Shown here one piece after another: positions 59,465 to 64,000 of a stretch of DNA of 64,000 bases. A program made the position numbers and the translations under genes. The DNA is taken from positions 25,784,001 to 25,848,000 of the forward strand of contig NC_064841.1 in the NCBI RefSeq assembly GCF_024166365.1. The letters are read 5' to 3'. The stretch comes from Elephas maximus indicus. Its lineage: Eukaryota; Chordata; Mammalia; Proboscidea; Elephantidae. The notes beneath the pieces were generated by a model. It was given only the letters and a program-made list of their open reading frames with translations, did not search any database and was not told the DNA's origin. The first letter of the stretch is position 1. Each line of letters starts with the position of its first letter.

Positions 59465-59829
59465 TGGCACATAATAGACAATAAACGTTCATTGAATGAA
59501 ATGAAAATGGACACAAGTCTGTCAAGGCTGAAGAACCACCTTTGAGGCTGGTCTCCAAATAATGCCAAAAACAGTAACCACTTGCAAATTTTATTGGCAT
59601 CATAAAGAGGCATGTACAATCTTTCCCAGTATATGATTGATTCGTAGTAACTTACAGAACTCTTACGATGTATCGGCCTTCAGATTTGGAAATTCTCCAA
59701 TTAAATAGGATCCTGTGCTACTGGTTCTTAAGACTTAATTCTGTTTTATATGCCTGCCTGGTGTACAACATGCTGAGGTTAAGGAAACATGGGCATGTAG
59801 GTTAGATTATTTCAATTTACTAGTCACTA

Positions 59830-60012
59830 GGAGTCCTTGGGTGGTGCAAATAGTTAAGCTCCAAGCTATTAACTGAAAGGTTGGCGGTTTGAGTCCACTC
59901 AGAGGTGCCTTGGCAGGAAATCCTAGCGACCTACTTCCAAAAGATCACAACCATTAAAAACCCTATGGAGCGCAGTTCTATTGTGAAACACATGGGGTTG
60001 CCAAAGCTGATT
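59830..60012 (+). mobile_element. AfroSINE-related element, variant middle, tail lost
   Basis: 'ggagtccttgggtggtgcaaatagttaag', 'gtttgagtccactcagaggtgccttggcagg', 'cctacttccaaaagatcacaacc', 'gaaacacatggggttgcc'. The final 40 bp are missing or eroded. Confidence 0.82.
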
Positions 60013-62174
60013 GTAGGTCTTTAAAGTGTGAAAAATAATTTGGCACAATATTTGAAGCAAAAATTAAATTGATCAATTTGTTACTATCTTATACAAGGCT
60101 TGTAGAACTTATATTTAGAAAACATTGAGAGCTATATATCCTCGATATTAATAGTATGTACTAAGAATGTAGAGAATCAGAAAGTAATTTCATCAGTACT
60201 TTATAGCCTTTTATAGTTAATTGCACTGTATCTATTTAGTTACTATGCAATTGGCCATCAGATTTATTTTCTTCATGGTTTTTTAACTCCAGGTAAAAAT
60301 TAATAAACTCAGAATATTTTCCCCAAAGAAACTGGTGTTAGGAATAAACAGAATAATATATGTTTAAATCAGATAGCTATTAATATTCAACAGCTATTGG
60401 GTGTACGTTTTTAGAACTGGTAGAATGGAATGCATAGTATGGTCTACTTGTGTTGCACTCCCTCACCATCTAGACAGAATGCTTAGGTCATGTTTCATAT
60501 ATTAAACAACAGCAGCTATATAGGAGAATTAGTTTAAAAAAATCGTAAGGGTGGTTGCCTTTGGAATTAAAAATCACAGAGACTCTAAATGCCACTTTGG
60601 AAAAAATGAGTGCTATTAATCTATGCTTCCCAAATGGAATCTGGGGAGATTAAGCTACTGCTGGTAGCACATCTGTTACACAAAACAGCTGCATAAGAAG
60701 GGTATAGATTAAAATAGAAATAAATTGTATAGTTGCTCCTTTGGCTCCAGAACACCCTTATAAAACACCTAGTCACACACGGTCTCCCTCCGATTTTCTA
60801 GCAACAATTTAAATAAATACAAGATGTCAGAAAATAGTCCCAGTTCAGGGGAAAAAAAGGCTCCAATTCCACCCAAGTTAATTGAGGCTAGAATCACTCC
60901 TGCAACATCTACGGCAATTTCACATTGGTGCACTTCAATTAAGGAATAATAAGAGTGCAGAGTAATTTATACTCATAGATTAGATGTCATCTGTGAAAAA
61001 TTACCGATTAACTCAAAGGCAGCCTCTAGAGTACTCACCAAGCATTTTAATGGGGGTCTCTCTGTCACCCCTTGTCCTAATATCTGGTCAGAAACTAGCA
61101 GCACTTGAAATCTGCCTTTTGAAAGACTCAGTAGACCTATTTTACACATCTCTGATTTCCCCTTTTTAAAATTTCCTAAACCACAACTGCTTTGCGGTAA
61201 TAATGAGTTTTAATCATCTCCTATTTTTCTATTATTTTACCCACTCTTTTTTTCTTTTATTTCAATTTTTCTAATTTTACTTGGCATTAAAGAGCATTTT
61301 CTCCAGTAAAAAGACATTCTTTTGGATAGTGTTATTATTCAAATACTCCGTATTGTATTTCCGCCTCAGCGAGCAAACATAACTAACTTGCAACAGTGAG
61401 AAAATGCAGTGTTTTTCGTGAAGAGAGACCAGTTCCTTAATTACTGTTTTCCAAAAACTAAAATTTTAAGTCTTAGTAGATGACGATCATTGGGTGGAAA
61501 ATTTTGGTTATAATATTGTGCCTTTTTAAACTCGCCACAAATTAAGCAGGAAGATTATCACTTGATTATCTTTTCCCAAATCAGCACTTTCTCCTTTAAG
61601 TGTTTAAACACATGGCTAAGAAACATTGAATTAAAAAAAAGAAGAAGAAGGACTAAATGTGGCTTTACTGAAACCATTATTCCCATCCCCATCTTCAGAT
61701 ATTATCTGAAGAAAAATAAGCTGAACCATAAAGAAAGCCCACAATTATTTTATTAGGAAAGAATTTGTTCTATTTTCAGTTATTAGTTGTTTATTAGAGA
61801 TGAAAGAGTAAAATTAAGCACCAGTGTAGCAAGTTTGGCTCTTTTTCTTCCCCCAAAATGAGGAAAGTATCAGAAATCCTGGGCCTCCTAAAGGCAGAAA
61901 GTCTGAATCCAGACATGAGTCTGTCACTTACCAGGGACTTGAATTCTGGGTGTGTTCTTTGACTTTGTAAAACTCAGTGTTCTCTGAAGAATGGGGCAAC
62001 ACTTCAATATGTTGTTGTGAGGGCTAGCTATATTAACATGTATTGACTTTGTGTACTCCGGGAATTGTTTTTTTTTAGGGAGTTATTCAAATAGGATTCC
62101 ATAAGAACTTCTAAAATGTTTATCTGTAACAATATTGTGTGGTTCTTAAGAGTCAGGAATCATATAAATTATAA
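60013..62174. other. Intron stretch, repeat-poor
   Basis: About 2.1 kb without a recognisable repeat or gene. In a SINE-rich intron this may point to conserved non-coding sequence, but no specific element can be named from sequence alone. Confidence 0.4.
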
Positions 62175-62265
62175 TTGGCTAGAGCCTGAATATAGGGTCG
62201 CTTTGAGTCAGAATAGACTGGACAACAACGGGTTTGGTTTTTGTCTTTGGTTAGAGCCTGAATAT
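62175..62265. repeat. 19-bp target duplication around a minimal SINE tail
   Basis: TTGGCTAGAGCCTGAATAT (62175-62193) and TTGGTTAGAGCCTGAATAT (62247-62265) differ at one position and bracket the 53-bp insert. Confidence 0.92.
62194..62246 (+). mobile_element. AfroSINE 3' tail only (53 bp insertion)
   Basis: 'agggtcgctttgagtcagaatagactggacaacaacgggtttggtttttgtct' is the last part of the SINE without head or middle. The long target duplication shows it inserted in this short form and was not trimmed later. Confidence 0.92.
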
Positions 62266-62302
62266 GACCAGCCTAATATGACATGCTGAGAATACATTAC
62301 CC

Positions 62303-62462
62303 TTTGCCGTTGAGTCATTTCTGACTCGTGGCGACCCTGCGTGTTGCAGAGTAGAACTGCTCCATAGGGTTTTCTTGGCTGTAATCTTTATGGAAGAACA
62401 TAACCAGGCTTTTCTTCCACAGTGCCTCTTGGTGGGTTTGAATGTCAACCTGTAGGTTTGCC
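62303..62462 (-). mobile_element. AfroSINE-related element, variant middle
   Basis: 'ctttgccgttgagtcatttctgactcgtggcgaccctgcgtgttgcagagtagaactgc', then 'ggaagaacataaccaggcttttcttccacagtgcctcttggtgggtttg'. The head complement is mostly lost. Confidence 0.84.
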
Positions 62463-63182
62463 AAGGACCTAGAGAATATATTAAGAATGTTTAAAAAGAA
62501 TCAGGACTAGAAAAAGTTTATAGAGGGAGATATTATTGAGATTTCAAGAAAGGAAAAGCCCGGGAGAAAGGACCAACCCAATACAGCATGAGGTAAAAAT
62601 TCCTGAGTCATTAAAATGTGGTTCTGTGTTTGGTTTAGAATCCCTGCTTTGTGGCAGCAGCTTATTTAGACTTCTGACACTATTTATTTAAAACTGTCAT
62701 TGCCATAGTGACTAAGTCTCCAGCCTGCCCACACACGAACCTAAGAAGCCATGCTAAGTCATCCTGTGAGCCCTGGATCTGGGAAGACAAGCATGTTGAA
62801 AGGAGGATTTTAAATATGATCGCCTTCTGCCTTGAAGAAAAGGGTTATCAAAGCAATAGGCAAAGAGCTTAAATTTTTTTTTTTTGGATGTTAGAAATGT
62901 CTATAAGTGAGCATTTAAATACACTGGTGCCTTGAGCTTGCTTACTCTATTCAGCTTTGCAAGTCTTATGCTTAAAAATGGTATCTAACTAAACAACCCC
63001 CAATATAACTTCCTTCAACTTTCCCTCAAATAATGAGAGAGAGATATAAAGAAAATAAAAAGCTTGAAATGACACCAAAAGTCAAGGCTGAGAGTTATAC
63101 TACGACAAGAATCTTGAAGGGCTTGGAACTGATCATGAAGTTGATCAAGCTTAATTTTATTTAACATGTATATACCATTTGA
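62463..63182. other. Intron stretch, nothing recognised
   Basis: No gene or clear repeat. A T-run lies near 62875-62885. Confidence 0.4.
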
Positions 63183-63352
63183 AGTCCCTGAAACAGGCAA
63201 ATGTTAACATATTCACCTACTAACTGGAAGGTTGGAGGTTCAAGTCCACCTAAACGTGCCTTGGAAAAAAAGCCTTGTGATCTACTGAAAAATTAGACAT
63301 TGAAAACCCTGTGGAGCGCAATTCTACTCCGAAACACATGGGGTTGCCCTGC
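63183..63352 (+). mobile_element. AfroSINE-related element, variant middle, eroded
   Basis: 'agtccctgaaacaggcaaatgttaacatattcacctactaactggaaggttggaggttcaagtcc' with B-box-like 'gttcaagtcc', then 'gtgatctactgaaaaattagacattgaaaaccctgtggagcgcaattctactccgaaacacatggggttgcc'. It is the same variant as 59830-60012. Confidence 0.83.
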
Positions 63353-63374
63353 GTCACGAATATCGTTTATGGTG

Positions 63375-63560
63375 TACTGAGCAATCTGAGCAATTTACAA
63401 ATGTTGGCTCAGTCAATGCAGATTACCCCTATTAGGTCAGCATTGTTACAACCAGCTCAAAATCACACAGCTGGTAAGTGGTAGAGCCGGGATTTGAACC
63501 CACACACTCTAACTCAAGAGTCCATGCTCAAAACCATTATGCTCTGCTGCCTTGAGAAAC
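63375..63560 (-). repeat. MIR element
   Basis: 'ctcaaaatcacacagctggtaagtggtagagccgggatttgaacccacacactctaactcaagagtccatgctcaaaaccattatgctctgctgcc' is the reverse complement of the MIR head and core. The tRNA-like B box is still readable. Confidence 0.82.
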
Positions 63561-64000
63561 TAGGTTAAGGACTGCTTCATGATACAGAGGAGCTGCTGTG
63601 CTCTGTTATCACACACGCTAGTTAAAGTGGATGCATGTATGTGTTGATAGATTTATTGATTTACTACCCATCTCCCCGAAAGACTATGAGATGTTTGAGG
63701 ACAAGGGCCATGTTGATTTTGGTCTCCTCTGTATTCTAATTACCAGAAAGGAGTCCGTATATTTTTTGTATTGTTGGATAAATGCATGCCTAAACGATGG
63801 AAGAAAATTCTGCCTCCAAGACTCCTGGCTCACAAGTCCAAGGTCTGTATCTAGTTGGACCTTCATCTCTCACTTGTGTGTTTCTTGGTAAAATTTTAAT
63901 CAAGTCTCTTATTTTTTATGATAAAAGTAGTACACTCAGAGGAATTTGAAATTTGCAAAAAGTGTAGAGAAAAAATAAATTACCCATAGTCTAACATCTA

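Larger units (their letters stand above)
35922..64000 (-). other. NLGN1: NLGN1 intron upstream of the splice-site-B exon (continues past the window)
   Basis: No further neuroligin exon was found in this 28-kb stretch, although the protein N-terminal to 'GFLSTGD' (about 235 residues) must be encoded upstream. The long first introns of NLGN1 are known. The sequence is filled by SINEs, two LTRs, one RTE copy and older repeats. No other gene is seen. A very small or diverged exon could have been missed. Confidence 0.75.

Overview
The window is nuclear DNA of an afrotherian mammal, most likely an elephant or close relative. Two things support this. Dozens of tRNA-derived SINEs match the AfroSINE pattern (a tRNA-like head with A and B boxes and a tail ending near 'ATGAGTCGGAATCGACTCGACGGCAACGGGTTTGGTTT'-type sequence), and several copies of an RTE/BovB-type LINE carry a matching 3' end. 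Older mammalian repeats (MIR, L2, MER5A-like, MLT1/MaLR-like LTRs, L1 remnants) fill much of the rest. There is no bacterial, phage or CRISPR content.

The only recognisable protein-coding gene is the 3' part of NLGN1 (neuroligin-1), on the minus strand. Three coding exons are visible: 35709-35921, 31054-31843 and 29355-30177, all with proper GT/AG borders and compatible phases. Together they encode about 608 C-terminal residues: most of the esterase-like ectodomain, the stalk, the transmembrane segment and the cytoplasmic tail ending in the PDZ ligand STTRV. The earlier exons are not visible, so 35922-64000 is read as part of one very long intron. A 3'UTR of about 5.5 kb probably runs down to a poly(A) signal near 23.9 kb, so 1 to about 23.87 kb is intergenic sequence downstream of the gene.

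Layout: 1-3333 degenerate RTE LINE (+) with a nested SINE; 3.7-4.2 kb MLT1-like LTR; 5.56-7.19 kb 5'-truncated RTE (+); 7.7-8.1 kb L2-like; 10.6-11.3 kb L1 (+); 12.5-14.0 kb two RTE 3' fragments (-); 14.47-17.68 kb nearly full-length RTE (+) followed at once by a SINE; 17.9-20.5 kb old L1 sequence interrupted by SINEs, including three in a row at one target site; 23.9-29.35 kb NLGN1 3'UTR; 29.35-35.92 kb NLGN1 exons and two introns; 36-64 kb intron with many SINEs, two MaLR-like LTRs and a deleted RTE (-) at 45.3-47.8 kb.

I found no undescribed biological system. The most distinctive signals are (a) repeated same-orientation SINE insertions into one regenerated target site at three places, (b) an inverted SINE pair inside the NLGN1 3'UTR, (c) an intact alternative donor explaining NLGN1 splice site B, (d) a quadruplex-type G motif opposite the Pro-His repeat of the NLGN1 tail, and (e) a 53-bp SINE tail with a 19-bp target duplication.
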